Numbered from the stretch's first letter, positions 45,990 to 55,087 are shown. The stretch is 64,000 nt of DNA from Aeromonas bivalvium (GCF_000819765.1 NZ_CDBT01000020.1:57228-121227); one strand, 5' to 3'. Translations and numbers: made by a program. The notes: generated from the letters alone by a model not told the origin.

Positions 45990-46469
45990 ATGAGCGAGGC
46001 AACCATGACCGATCGCATTCTGGTGCAGCGGGCCGACTTCTCCCTGGGGGAGGAGTATGAGCGCCTCGCCACCCGCCACGACAGCGGTGCCATCGTCACC
46101 TTCGTCGGCAAGGTGCGGGACTTCAATCAGGGGGAGCAGGTCTTGGGGCTCTCCCTTGAGCACTACCCCGGCATGACCGAGAAGGCGCTGGCGAACATAG
46201 TCGCCGAGGCCCGTGGCCGCTGGCCGCTGCAGGAGTGCACCCTCATTCATCGCATCGGCGATCTGCTGCTTGGGGATCAGATCGTGCTGGTGGCGGTGAG
46301 CAGCGCCCACAGGGACGCCGCCTTCGAGGCCTGCCACTTCATCATGGATTTTTTGAAGACCCGGGCACCGTTCTGGAAAAAAGAACTGACCGCAGAGGGG
46401 GACCAACGCTGGGTCGAGGCCAAGGATAGCGACAACGACGCCGCTGCCCGCTGGCAACAAGGGGAGTAA
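45990..46469 (+). CDS. moaE: Molybdopterin synthase catalytic subunit MoaE
   Basis: Large subunit of molybdopterin synthase, 159 residues; E. coli MoaE is about 150. Motifs GAIVTFVGKVRDFN, HYPGMTEKAL, VSSAHRDAAFEA and KTRAPFWKKEL are clear, the last holding the catalytic lysines. An internal ATG at 46005 is an alternative start; GGGAGG favours 45990. modA follows after 61 bases. Confidence 0.95.
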   Translation: MSEATMTDRILVQRADFSLGEEYERLATRHDSGAIVTFVGKVRDFNQGEQVLGLSLEHYPGMTEKALANIVAEARGRWPLQECTLIHRIGDLLLGDQIVLVAVSSAHRDAAFEACHFIMDFLKTRAPFWKKELTAEGDQRWVEAKDSDNDAAARWQQGE

Positions 46470-46530
46470 ATTCGTCAGGATCCCCGTGACAGAGCTGCAA
46501 ACAGACACAGGTTTAAACAGGAGTAAGGGA

Positions 46531-47244
46531 ATGAAAAAGCTGTTATCCGTGGTGTTGCTGAGTGCTTGCGCCACAGCCGTGCAGGCCGACGAGGTCAAGG
46601 TGGCCGTGGCCGCCAACTTCAAGGGCACCATAGAGCGCATCGGCAAGGCGTTCACCGCCAAGACCGGCCACAGCGTCGTCATCAGCTCGGCGGCCACCGG
46701 GGTGCTCTACACCCAGATCAGCCACGGTGCCCCCTTCGATCTCTTCCTCTCCGCCGATGTGAAGACCCCGCAAAAGCTGGAGGCAGAGGGCAAGGGAAGC
46801 GATCGCTTCACCTACGCCATCGGCAAGCTCGGCCTGTGGCAGAAGGGGGGGCCGGCCCCTGACGAGGCCACCTTGCGCAACTGGCAGGGCAACCTGGCCA
46901 TCGCCAACCCGAAAACCGCGCCCTATGGCGCCGCCGCCATGGCGACCCTGGCCCACCTCAAGCTCGATCCCAGGCAGTATCGGGTGCTGACCGGCACCAA
47001 CATCAGCCAGACCTGGCAGTTTGTCGACACCGGCAACGCCGAGCTGGGCTTCGTCGCCTGGGCCAATCTGGTGGAGGCGGGCAAGACCGGCGAGGCCTGG
47101 GCCGTGCCGGGGGATTATTACCCCGCCATCGAACAGCAGGCCCTGGTGCTGAAGAAAGGGGCGGCGGTGGAGGCGCTGGTCGCCTGGCTCAAGGGGCCAG
47201 GACAGGCGCAGATCGAGGCGGCGGGTTATGCCTTGCCGCAGTGA
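46531..47244 (+). CDS. modA: Molybdate-binding periplasmic protein ModA
   Basis: Type II solute-binding protein of 237 residues, signal peptide MKKLLSVVLLSACATAVQA (cleavage near 19). VAVAANFKGTIERI, HGAPFDLFLSADV and the binding residues of the ISSAATG loop fit molybdate or tungstate binding. Start at 46531 after AGGAG. Before it no ModE operator (ATCGCTATATA-type) is recognisable. Feeds ModBC and the cofactor genes next door. Confidence 0.93.
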   Translation: MKKLLSVVLLSACATAVQADEVKVAVAANFKGTIERIGKAFTAKTGHSVVISSAATGVLYTQISHGAPFDLFLSADVKTPQKLEAEGKGSDRFTYAIGKLGLWQKGGPAPDEATLRNWQGNLAIANPKTAPYGAAAMATLAHLKLDPRQYRVLTGTNISQTWQFVDTGNAELGFVAWANLVEAGKTGEAWAVPGDYYPAIEQQALVLKKGAAVEALVAWLKGPGQAQIEAAGYALPQ

Positions 47245-47351
47245 TGGCATGGGCCTGACGCATCACCCCGAGTGGCCGCCCCTGGGGTCGGCCACGGCTT
47301 GCAATGAGAGACTCTGCATATGGTTGTCGGCACCTACCCGGGAGGCGGGCG

Positions 47352-47459
47352 ATGAGTGAAGGGGATCTGCTGGCGGTGTTTGACTCGACCCTGAAGCCAC
47401 GTCCTCGCCCCATGGCTTCGCATTTCTCATTCAAACCCGGGAGGGGCCTCTATGAGTGA
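47352..47459 (+). pseudogene. Fossil modB start (35 codons)
   Basis: ORF beginning MSEGDLLAVFDSTLKP, where the real ModB 100 bases downstream begins MSEGDLLAVWLTLKLA. The first 23 bases are identical and the CCCGGGAGG sites before both are similar. It runs on to a TGA that overlaps the modB start, so it could couple translation. Read as the truncated 5' end of an older modB. Confidence 0.72.
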
Positions 47460-48132
47460 AGGGGATCTGCTGGCTGTCTGGCTCACCCTCAAGCTGGCGG
47501 CCAGCACCACCGCCATCCTGCTGCTGCTGTCGCCGCCGCTTGCCTGGTGGCTGTCGCGCAGCCAGCACAGGCTGCGGCCGCTGGTGGAGGCCCTGGTGGC
47601 CCTGCCCCTGGTGCTGCCGCCGACCGTGCTCGGCTTTTATCTGCTGCTCGCCTTTTCGCCGCAGTACGGCCTCGGCGCCTGGTGGCGGGAGACCTTCGGG
47701 ACGCCGCTCGCCTTCAGCTTCCTTGGCCTGCTGTTTGCCTCCATCCTCTATTCGCTCCCCTTCGTGGTGCAGCCCCTTACCTCCGCCTTCGTCAACATGG
47801 GCAACAAGGAGCTGGAGGCCGCCGCCACCCTGGGGCTGGGGCCCCTTGAGCGCTTCTTTCAGATCATCCTGCCGATGACGCTGCCGAGCTTCGTGATGGC
47901 GGCGGCGCTCGGCTTTGCCCACACCCTGGGGGAGTTTGGCGTGGTGCTGATGATAGGGGGCAACATCCCCGGCGAGACGCAAGTGCTCTCCATCGCCCTG
48001 TTTGATCACGTGGAGGCCATGGATTACGGCCACGCCCACCTACTGGCCGGCGGCCTGATGGGCTTCTCCCTGGTGATGCTGGTGCTGGTCTATGGCGTCT
48101 TGCAGCGCCGGCAGCGGAGGTTGTTCGGATGA
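47452..48132 (+). CDS. modB: Molybdate ABC transporter permease ModB
   Basis: Inner-membrane permease of 226 residues with about five helices and the ABC coupling motif ELEAAATLGLGPLERFFQIILP (EAA loop). It pairs with ModC (ATGA overlap) and ModA. Start at 47452 after GGGAGG. A duplicated start region lies 100 bases upstream. Confidence 0.94.
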   Translation: MSEGDLLAVWLTLKLAASTTAILLLLSPPLAWWLSRSQHRLRPLVEALVALPLVLPPTVLGFYLLLAFSPQYGLGAWWRETFGTPLAFSFLGLLFASILYSLPFVVQPLTSAFVNMGNKELEAAATLGLGPLERFFQIILPMTLPSFVMAAALGFAHTLGEFGVVLMIGGNIPGETQVLSIALFDHVEAMDYGHAHLLAGGLMGFSLVMLVLVYGVLQRRQRRLFG

Positions 48133-49184
48133 GCCTGCACCTCAGGGCCAGCCGTGCGTTCGGCCCCTTCACCCTGGCCTGCGATCTGGCGCTGCCCCTT
48201 GGCGGCATTCTCGGCCTGTTTGGCCCCTCGGGTTGCGGCAAGAGCACCCTGCTGCGCATCATCGCCGGGCTGGACCGCGCCCCGCTGGACGTTCTGCGCT
48301 GGCAGGGGCGGGATCTGGCGGCCCTGCTGCCCGAAGCGCGCCGCATCGGCCTGGTGTTCCAGGACGCCCGCCTCTTTCCCCATATGACGGTGCTCGGCAA
48401 CCTGCAACTGGCGGCGGGCAAGGGGCGAGGGCGCTGGCAGCCCGAGGCACTGGCGGAGCGGCTCGGCTTTGCCGATCTGCTGGGGCAGCCCGCCCACGGC
48501 CTCTCCGGCGGCCAGCGCCAGCGGGTGGCCCTGGGACGGGCCCTGCTGGCGGAGCCGGATCTGCTGCTGCTCGATGAGCCCTTCTCGGCGCTGGATAGCC
48601 GCAGCCGCATCCATCAGGCCCATGTGCTCAAGGGGTTGCAGCGCGAGAGCGGCATCCCCATGATTTTCGTCAGTCACGCCATGGAGGAGGTGAGCCTGCT
48701 CTGCGATCAGCTGGTGCTGCTGGCCGATGGCAGGCTGGAGGCCCAGGGCAGGCCGAGCGAGATCTTTGCCCGCACCGATCTGTCGCTCGCCAGCCGCGAC
48801 GATGTGGGGGTCATGCTCTCGGCGACCCTGGCCCACTACGACGACGCTGAGCAGATGGCGACCCTGCAACTGGGGGATCAGAGCCTGATGGTCACCATGG
48901 AGCATGCCCCCGACGAGACAGGGGAGTTGCAGATCAAGGTGGCGGGGCGGGATCTGGTCATCGCCACCGCTCCCATCGCGCACTCCAGCCTCTCCAACTG
49001 CCTGGTGACCCGGCTGCTGGAAGTGAGGGAGGTGAGGCCCGGGCAAACCCTGTTGCAGTTGGGGCTGGGGCAGCAGATACTGCTGGCCCGGATCACCAGC
49101 CGCTCCGCCAGACGGCTGGTGCTGGCGCCAGGGCAGCAGATATATGCCTATATCAAGGCGGTGAGCCTGGTGGGAGAGGGCTGA
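48129..49184 (+). CDS. modC: Molybdate ABC transporter ATPase ModC
   Basis: ABC ATPase of 351 residues with Walker A GPSGCGKSTLL (about 34-44), Q-loop, signature LSGGQRQRVALGRAL and Walker B LLLLDEPFSALD, then a C-terminal TOBE/Mop domain (about 290-350) that binds molybdate. The last gene of modABC. It closes the molybdate uptake part of the block; the next gene is an unrelated hydrolase. Confidence 0.95.
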   Translation: MSLHLRASRAFGPFTLACDLALPLGGILGLFGPSGCGKSTLLRIIAGLDRAPLDVLRWQGRDLAALLPEARRIGLVFQDARLFPHMTVLGNLQLAAGKGRGRWQPEALAERLGFADLLGQPAHGLSGGQRQRVALGRALLAEPDLLLLDEPFSALDSRSRIHQAHVLKGLQRESGIPMIFVSHAMEEVSLLCDQLVLLADGRLEAQGRPSEIFARTDLSLASRDDVGVMLSATLAHYDDAEQMATLQLGDQSLMVTMEHAPDETGELQIKVAGRDLVIATAPIAHSSLSNCLVTRLLEVREVRPGQTLLQLGLGQQILLARITSRSARRLVLAPGQQIYAYIKAVSLVGEG

Positions 49185-49251
49185 GGGGCGTGGCGCCACA
49201 GCCCGGGCAACAAGGCCAGAGGCCGCTATCGAGTCGAGAGGGAGAGTGCGG

Positions 49252-50031
49252 GTGCGTCGCAATCAGGTAATGAAATCCCATGGATTGGCCTTGCGCAGCG
49301 CGGGGGAGGGCCCCTTGCTGCTCCTGCTGCACGGCCTTGGCTCCTCCAGTCTCGACTGGCAGGCCCAGATCGAGCACTTCTCCCACGGCTACCGGGTGGT
49401 GGCCCTGGATCTGCGCGGCCACGGCCAGAGCAGGCAGGAGGGGCCCTTCGATGTGCCCACCCTGGCGGCGGACGTGGCCCGCTGGCTCGAGGAGCAGCCC
49501 GGCCCCGCCTGGGTGGTGGGGTTGTCGCTCGGGGCCATGGTGGCCCTGGAGCTGGCGCTGCAACTGCCGGGCAAGGTGAGCGGCCTGGTGCTGGTCAACG
49601 GTTTCAGCGAGTTCTTGCTGGAGACGGCAAAAGAGCAGGAACGCTACGCCATGCGCCTCAAGTGGCTGCGCTGGTTCGGCATGCGGCCGCTGGCCTGGTG
49701 GCTGGGGCGCGAGCTCTTTCCCGGCCCCGAGCTCGCCCGGGTGCGTCGCACCTTCCGGCTGCGTTTCGTGCAGAGCAACAGGAAGAAGACCTACAAGGCG
49801 CTGCTCGGCGCCCTGCCAGGCTGGTCGGTGCGCGCCCGCCTCGGCGCCATCCGGCAGCCGGTGGCCATCATCTCCACCAGTCACGACTACCTGCCGCTCG
49901 CCAAGCGGGTGGAGCAGTTTGCCGCCCTGCCCAACGCCACTGTCCACACCCCCCAGGGCCACCACGCCTGGCCAGCGGAAGATCCTTCGAGGTTTAATGA
50001 TTTGCTTCAACGGATTTTAGAAAGCCATTAG
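49252..50031 (+). CDS. Alpha/beta-hydrolase
   Basis: Hydrolase of about 259 residues with an oxyanion-hole motif (LLLLLHGLGSSSLDWQ), the nucleophile elbow GLSLGAM (Ser about 94) and the catalytic His in QGHHAWPAEDP near the C-terminus. The substrate is unknown. Start uncertain: GTG at 49252, seven bases after AGGGAG, or ATG at 49270 (MKSHGLALR). It sits between modC and the parM-like gene; nothing links it to molybdenum. Confidence 0.72.
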   Translation: MRRNQVMKSHGLALRSAGEGPLLLLLHGLGSSSLDWQAQIEHFSHGYRVVALDLRGHGQSRQEGPFDVPTLAADVARWLEEQPGPAWVVGLSLGAMVALELALQLPGKVSGLVLVNGFSEFLLETAKEQERYAMRLKWLRWFGMRPLAWWLGRELFPGPELARVRRTFRLRFVQSNRKKTYKALLGALPGWSVRARLGAIRQPVAIISTSHDYLPLAKRVEQFAALPNATVHTPQGHHAWPAEDPSRFNDLLQRILESH

Positions 50032-50062
50032 ACTTGTCGCCTTTATAACCCGTGTATGTAGT

Positions 50063-50105
50063 GGTCCGATCGCCTTGGCCTGGCAGGGTACAAGGCAATC
50101 GGACC
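50063..50105 (+). promoter_or_regulatory. Long inverted repeat before the parM-like gene
   Basis: GGTCCGAT-C-GCCTTG pairs with CAAGGC-A-ATCGGACC: 14 of 15 stem positions match, with a 13-base loop. There is no T tail, so a terminator is unlikely. It ends 33 bases before the parM-like ATG and could be an operator or a binding site for the ParR-like partner. Confidence 0.6.
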
Positions 50106-50138
50106 ATGCTGTCTGCCCTACCCATAGGTGTTTCCCAT

Positions 50139-51182
50139 ATGTCTGAAGTAATGAAGATGGCCATCGATGATGGCTCGACCAACGTCAAAGTCAGCTGGAT
50201 CGACAACAAGACGCTCAAGACCATCATCTCCCCCAACTCCTTTCGCAAGGATTGGAAAAGCGCCGCATTGCGCAAAGACAAGAAGATCTACAACTACGAG
50301 ATAGGCAATACCAAGTACACCTATGACGCCACCTCGGACAAGTCCCTGGCCACCACCCACGTGGAGTACCAGTACGACGATCTGAACCTGCTCTCCGTGC
50401 ACCATGCCCTGCTGCAGACCGGGGTGGCCCCCTGCGACGTGGCCATCACGGTCACCCTGCCCATCACAGAGTTCTACCACCCGGACGATTGCCAGCGCAA
50501 CGAAGAGAAGATCGAGAAGAAGCGGCGCAACCTGCTGCGGGCCATCAGCCTCAACAAGGGGGAGCTGTTCAACATCGTCAGCGTCGAGGTGATGCCGGAG
50601 AGCCTGCCTGCGGCCCTCTCCCGCCTGATTGGCTCGGGCTGCAACGAGTTCACCAAGACCCTGGTGATCGACTGCGGCGGCACCACCCTGGACATGGGGA
50701 TCATCGTCGGCGAGTTTGACGATGTCTCCGATGTGTATGGCAACAACGAGATCGGCGTCTCCATGGTGACGGACGCGGTGCGCAAGGCCCTGGCCGCCGC
50801 CGACAGCGATTCGAGCTATCTGGTGGCCAACGAGTTCATCAAGCGCCGCCACGACATGGGCTTCGTGCGGGACGTGGTCAACGACGAGAGCCAGATCCCC
50901 AAGATCCTCGAGAAGATGCAGAACAAGATCGACGAGCTGGGCAGTCAGGTGGCCCACGAGGCGAAGAAGTTCGCCAAGAACCCGAACCGTGTCTATCTGG
51001 TGGGGGGCGGCGCCTCGCTGATCTTTGACGCCATCAAGGCCGCCTATCCCACCCTGGGTGAGCGGGTGGAGCTGCTGGACGATGCCCAGTCCGCCCTGGC
51101 CCGGGAGATTTGTCTCTATACCACGGAAGAGGAGGAGGTCTATCGCGAGGCGCCCCAGCTGGCCGAGGTTGCGGATGAGTAG
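50139..51182 (+). CDS. ParM/StbA-like actin-type ATPase (chromosomal)
   Basis: Actin-fold protein of 347 residues strongly resembling plasmid R1 ParM. Shared landmarks: the opening phosphate loop AIDDGSTNVKVSW and SPNSFRKDW, VHHALLQTG, TLPITEFY, VMPESLPAAL, the second phosphate loop VIDCGGTTLDMG, and VYLVGGGASLI. Plasmid ParM polymerises to push sister plasmids apart. Start at 50139 (MSEVMKMAIDDGS). The 3' end overlaps the next gene by eight bases, the classic parM-parR arrangement. No plasmid or phage genes surround it, so its chromosomal job is open. Confidence 0.88.
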   Translation: MSEVMKMAIDDGSTNVKVSWIDNKTLKTIISPNSFRKDWKSAALRKDKKIYNYEIGNTKYTYDATSDKSLATTHVEYQYDDLNLLSVHHALLQTGVAPCDVAITVTLPITEFYHPDDCQRNEEKIEKKRRNLLRAISLNKGELFNIVSVEVMPESLPAALSRLIGSGCNEFTKTLVIDCGGTTLDMGIIVGEFDDVSDVYGNNEIGVSMVTDAVRKALAAADSDSSYLVANEFIKRRHDMGFVRDVVNDESQIPKILEKMQNKIDELGSQVAHEAKKFAKNPNRVYLVGGGASLIFDAIKAAYPTLGERVELLDDAQSALAREICLYTTEEEEVYREAPQLAEVADE

Positions 51183-51981
51183 TCAGCTCAAGCGCATGAC
51201 CTTCTCCATCTACATGGATCCGGGTGCGCTGGAGTCTGATCGCTATGCGGTAGGGGTACTGCAGAACTGGTATCAGCGGGCGCGCAAGATCCAGGATGGC
51301 AGCGAGGAGTTCGACTTCTCCAAGAGCCGCTTTCACAAGGACATCTATCTCTCCGGCATGTTCCTGTATGTGCTGGCCCCGAACCTGTGCAAGGCGATAG
51401 CCAATGCCCTGGGGCCCGAGCAGGTGAGCCTGACCACGCTGCGTCACGCCTTCGCCAGCTGCGGCTTCCATCTGGGAGAGGGGGCGGGCCCTGGCGCGAC
51501 CGACACCCTGATCGACGAGATAGTGGCCAGACTGGCCCCCCAGCTTGGCCAGGACAACAGTGACCGCATGGTGGAGGAAATAGTGAAGCGCCTGGGTCAG
51601 CCCCAGGCCATGGCGACCCCGGATCAGCTGGTGGAGGAGATAGTGAGCCGCCTCGGCGAGCAGCAGCCCACCGAGCTGTGGGATGAGCTCAGGCAGGGGC
51701 TGCCTGCCCCGCTGGATCACGATCTGCTGGCAGAGGCCATCGCGGGCAAGTTGCCGACGGTGGGCGGGGAGGCGGATCTGGCCCCCCTTGCGGGCAGTCT
51801 GCAACTGCTCTCCCGCCAGCTGGAGGAGCAATCCCGGCTTATTCGCGAGCAGCACAGGCTGATCCAGCGTCTGGCCAGCGCCCCCCAGGGCATGCCCGGG
51901 GAGGCGTCAGAGCCCCTCATCGAGGATCTCTCGAACCAGGTGGCCAACATGAAGAAGGTCAAGGCCAAGGGGATCTTCTAG
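51175..51981 (+). CDS. ParR-like adaptor with helical repeats
   Basis: Protein of 268 residues. N-terminus (about 5-95) has the shape of a ParR/ribbon-helix-helix DNA-binding domain: a strand (KRMTFSIYMDP), a helix (ESDRYAVGVLQNWYQ), then RFHKDIYLSGMFLYVLAPNL comparable to ParR LNRAALTAGLALYRQ. The middle carries three amphipathic repeats, LIDEIVARL, MVEEIVKRL and LVEEIVSRL, spaced about 21-24 residues. A coiled coil (about 200-235) and a polar tail follow. Twice the size of R1 ParR (117). Translation is coupled to the actin gene. The DNA-binding call is inference from context. Confidence 0.65.
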   Translation: MSSQLKRMTFSIYMDPGALESDRYAVGVLQNWYQRARKIQDGSEEFDFSKSRFHKDIYLSGMFLYVLAPNLCKAIANALGPEQVSLTTLRHAFASCGFHLGEGAGPGATDTLIDEIVARLAPQLGQDNSDRMVEEIVKRLGQPQAMATPDQLVEEIVSRLGEQQPTELWDELRQGLPAPLDHDLLAEAIAGKLPTVGGEADLAPLAGSLQLLSRQLEEQSRLIREQHRLIQRLASAPQGMPGEASEPLIEDLSNQVANMKKVKAKGIF

Positions 51982-52003
51982 CGCGTCCCTGCATGGCAAA
52001 GAC

Positions 52004-52033
52004 AAAAAGCCGAACCCTGGGGTTCGGCTTTTT
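52004..52033. terminator. Bidirectional terminator, parR-like gene / moeB
   Basis: AAAAAGCCGAACCC-TG-GGGTTCGGCTTTTT: nine-bp GC stem flanked by A and T runs, between convergent stops. Confidence 0.9.
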
Positions 52034-52052
52034 CATGGATGGGATGTGCCGC

Positions 52053-52808
52053 TCAGGGGCGGGAGCAGACCGGGCAGTCCGGGCGCTTGGGGAGTGTCAG
52101 CTCGCGAAAGCGGCCACTGAGGCCGTCAATGAGCAGGAGACGCCCTCGATAGCTGGTGCCCATGTCGGCCAGCAGCTTGATGGCCTCCAGGGCCTGCAGG
52201 CTGCCCACCAGCCCCACCATGGGGGCCAGGATCCCCGCCTCGACGCAGCTGAGGGCCTGCTCGCCAAACAGCGAGCTCAGGCAGGCGTAGCAGGGCTCGT
52301 CCTCCTGCCAGGTGAAGCTGCACAGCTGCCCCTCCAGCCGGATGGCGGCGCCGCAGACCAGGGGCACTCTGTGCTGGCGGGCACGTTGGTTGAGCAGATT
52401 GCGGATGGCGACATTGTCGGTACAGTCGAGCACCAGCTGGTGGCGCGGCAGCAGGGCATCGAGCAGCGCCTCGTCGGCGAGGGTGGCGTGGGTCTCCACC
52501 TCGAGCCAGGGGTTGAGGGCGCGCAGGGTGGTCGCCGCGGACTCCACCTTGAACTGGCCGACCCGCTCGTCGCTGTGCAGCACCTGGCGCTGCAAATTGG
52601 AGAGCTCCACCCGATCGAAATCCACCAGGGTGAGCCGGCCGACCCCGGCCACCGCCAGATACTGGGCGGCGGCGCAGCCCAGGCCCCCGGCGCCGATGAC
52701 CAGCACGCTGGCCTGCTTGAGCGCCTCCTGCCCCTCGAAGTCGAAGGAGGTGAGCACTATCTGGCGGTTGTAGCGCAGGAGCTCGGCGTCGCTCAGGATC
52801 TCGCTCAC
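52053..52808 (-). CDS. moeB: MoaD adenylyltransferase MoeB
   Basis: E1-like enzyme of 251 residues that adenylates the MoaD C-terminus. It has the nucleotide site [14 protein letters not shown] (about 40-53), a [13 protein letters not shown] segment, and paired zinc cysteines CYACL and CPVC near the end. It overlaps moeA by four bases, in the order moeA-moeB as in E. coli. ThiF is similar, but linkage to moeA decides the call. Confidence 0.94.
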   Translation of the reverse strand: MSEILSDAELLRYNRQIVLTSFDFEGQEALKQASVLVIGAGGLGCAAAQYLAVAGVGRLTLVDFDRVELSNLQRQVLHSDERVGQFKVESAATTLRALNPWLEVETHATLADEALLDALLPRHQLVLDCTDNVAIRNLLNQRARQHRVPLVCGAAIRLEGQLCSFTWQEDEPCYACLSSLFGEQALSCVEAGILAPMVGLVGSLQALEAIKLLADMGTSYRGRLLLIDGLSGRFRELTLPKRPDCPVCSRP

Positions 52809-54037
52809 AGCAGCAGTCCCGAGAAGGGCTCGACGGTGACCGTCTCACCGGCGGCCACCTTGCCGCGCTCCTGCTCGAGGACGATGTAGCAGTTGGCCCG
52901 GGACAGGGAGCTGAACACCCCGGAGTCCTGGGAGCCGGTGCTGCGCACCTCGAGGCCATCCGGGCCCGCGCTCAATATGCCGCGCTGGAAGTCCTGGCGC
53001 CCCGGGCTCTTCTTGAGGGGCTCTGCCGCCAGGGCCTGGAGGCGGAGCGGACGTGCGAACTGCTGGCCGGCCAGCCTGGCCAGGGCCGGTTGCACCAGCT
53101 GATCGAAGGTGACCATGGCGGAGACGGGGTTGCCCGGCAGACCGAAGAACCAGGCGTTTGGCAACCGGCCGAAGGCGAAGGGTTTGCCCGGCTTGATGGC
53201 CAGCTTCCAGAAGCCGATCTCGCCGAGTTCTTCGAGCAACTGCTTGGTGAAGTCCGCTTCCCCCACCGAGACGCCGCCGGTGGTGATCAGGGCATCCGCC
53301 TCGCGGTCGGCTTGCTGGAAGGCGGCGCTCAGGGCCGCCGGATCGTCCGGGATGATGCCAAGGTCCAGGCACTCTATGCCCATGCGGCTCAGCATGGCCC
53401 TGACCCCGTAGCGGTTGGAGTCGTAGATGTCCCCGTGCTGGAGCGGGGTGCCCACCGGCTTGAGCTCGTCCCCCGTGCTGAAGATGGCGACCTTCAAGGG
53501 GCGGTGCACCGAGACGCTGGCGATGCCAAGGGATGCCAGCAGCGGCAGCTCGCGGGGGCTCAGGCGCAGGCCGCTCTCGAGCACCCGGGACCCTTGCGCC
53601 AGATCCTCGCCACGGCGACGGATGTTCTGGCCGGCTACGGGGTGAGCCAGGAAAGTGATCCCGTTGTCGCCGGCTTGCGTTTCTTCCTGCATCACCACCG
53701 CGTCCGTCCCTACGGGCACGGGGGCACCGGTCATGATGCGGATGCAGTGGCCGGCGGGCCAATCCCCGTCATAGGGCTGGCCGGCGAAGGCCTTGCCCGC
53801 CACGGGCAGCGGCGCCCCGGCGGCGAGATCGGCAAGGCGCACGGCATAGCCGTCCATGGCGGCGTTGTCGAAGGGGGGCACCGAGAGGGGGGAGAGGATG
53901 TCGCTGGCCAGCACCCGGTCAAGGGCCTCGGGCAGGGGCACGGACTCGGCCTCGCAGCGGCAGTCGAGCCGGGCCAGCATGCCTTGCAGTGCATCCTCCA
54001 GGGAGCGCAGTGCGCCGTTATCAAATCCCATCGTCAT
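52805..54037 (-). CDS. moeA: Molybdopterin molybdotransferase MoeA
   Basis: Inserts molybdate into adenylylated molybdopterin. The 410 residues carry [13 protein letters not shown], the [19 protein letters not shown] stretch, the MoCF domain motif [12 protein letters not shown] and [10 protein letters not shown]. Normal length. An AGAGG site precedes MTMGFDN; starting at the second Met (54031) is equally possible. First gene of the leftward moeAB unit, divergent from folE. Confidence 0.95.
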   Translation of the reverse strand: MTMGFDNGALRSLEDALQGMLARLDCRCEAESVPLPEALDRVLASDILSPLSVPPFDNAAMDGYAVRLADLAAGAPLPVAGKAFAGQPYDGDWPAGHCIRIMTGAPVPVGTDAVVMQEETQAGDNGITFLAHPVAGQNIRRRGEDLAQGSRVLESGLRLSPRELPLLASLGIASVSVHRPLKVAIFSTGDELKPVGTPLQHGDIYDSNRYGVRAMLSRMGIECLDLGIIPDDPAALSAAFQQADREADALITTGGVSVGEADFTKQLLEELGEIGFWKLAIKPGKPFAFGRLPNAWFFGLPGNPVSAMVTFDQLVQPALARLAGQQFARPLRLQALAAEPLKKSPGRQDFQRGILSAGPDGLEVRSTGSQDSGVFSSLSRANCYIVLEQERGKVAAGETVTVEPFSGLLL

Positions 54038-54248
54038 GACCTCTTGGGTAAGGAAAACTGTGGTGTGGGGGGATTATCCCAAAATCCCCCCCGAATGGGC
54101 AGGCGATCGGGGCAGTAAAACACCTCGTATTAACATAAAGTCAGGGCATGGGGCGCAGTTGACTTGAAATATGAGGCCAATCGCCGTTTACTATGCCGCC
54201 ACAAGCCCTGTGGGTCATACCATTCCCTCTGCGTGGGAGAGAGACAAG

Positions 54249-54905
54249 ATGATGAGCTTAAGTCAGGAAGCCTTGCTGGTCAGGGAAGCCCTGGTGGCCG
54301 AAGGGCTGGAGACCCCTCTGGTCGCCAATGCGCTGAACAGCCAGCAGAAAAAGGAGAAGATCGAGGGCCACATGAGATCCATCATGGAGACGCTGGGGCT
54401 TGATCTTGCCGATGACAGCCTGGCCGAGACGCCGCACCGCATCGCCAAGATGTACGTGAACGAGATCTTCGCCGGCCTCGATTACGCCACCTTCCCCAAG
54501 GTGACGGTGATCGAGAACAAGATGAAGGTGGACGAGATGATCATGGTCAAGGATATCAGCCTGACCAGCACCTGCGAGCACCACTTCGTCACCATAGACG
54601 GGCTGGCCCACGTGGCCTATATCCCCCGTGGCAAGGTGATTGGCCTGTCGAAGATCAACCGCATCGTCCAGTTCTTCGCCCGCCGTCCCCAGGTGCAGGA
54701 GCGGCTGACCCAGCAGATCCTGCTGGCGTTGCAGACCCTGCTCGGCACCAAGGATGTGGCCATCAGCATAGCCGCGACCCACTATTGCGTGAAGGCGCGT
54801 GGGGTGATGGACTCCACCTCCTACACCACCACCACCTCCCTGGGTGGGGTGTTCAAGACTCAGCCAGATACTCGCGCCGAGTTCCTGGCCGGCCTGAAAC
54901 GCTAG
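54249..54905 (+). CDS. folE: GTP cyclohydrolase I FolE
   Basis: Zn enzyme of 218 residues for the first step of folate synthesis, using GTP as does MoaA but by a different route. Zinc and active-site motifs are TSTCEHHF (about 107-114), the GLSKINRIV segment and [14 protein letters not shown] with the second Cys ligand. Two adjacent ATGs (54249 and 54252) are possible starts; a GGGAGAGAG site precedes them. A strong terminator follows. Confidence 0.95.
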   Translation: MMSLSQEALLVREALVAEGLETPLVANALNSQQKKEKIEGHMRSIMETLGLDLADDSLAETPHRIAKMYVNEIFAGLDYATFPKVTVIENKMKVDEMIMVKDISLTSTCEHHFVTIDGLAHVAYIPRGKVIGLSKINRIVQFFARRPQVQERLTQQILLALQTLLGTKDVAISIAATHYCVKARGVMDSTSYTTTTSLGGVFKTQPDTRAEFLAGLKR

Positions 54906-54919
54906 GCCACTGACACTAA

Positions 54920-54948
54920 GAGGAGGGCAATGCCCTCCTCGGTTTTTT
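54920..54948 (+). terminator. Terminator after folE
   Basis: GAGGAGGGC-AAT-GCCCTCCTC stem followed by GGTTTTTT, starting 15 bases after the stop. Confidence 0.93.
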
Positions 54949-55060
54949 CTGCCTCTCCTCCCTTGCTATCTCGCCCTCTTCTCCCGCAATGCTTGCCGCC
55001 TGTCCCCATGGGTCACTACCCCTCGGGGAGGGGCTCAAGATTGCCGTTTGAAAAAAGGGT

Positions 55061-55087
55061 TAAGGGATCCTGCCAGGCGGTCGATAT
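55061..55087 (+). promoter_or_regulatory. Possible sigma-28 promoter of a chemoreceptor
   Basis: TAAG, 15 bases, GTCGATAT resembles TAAA-N15-GCCGATAA at nine of 12 positions. It lies about 220 bases before the chemoreceptor start, so the leader would be long. Confidence 0.45.

Noticed and set aside
46470-46530. ModE operator before modA
   Set aside because: No palindrome like the ModE site ATCGCTATATA is present.
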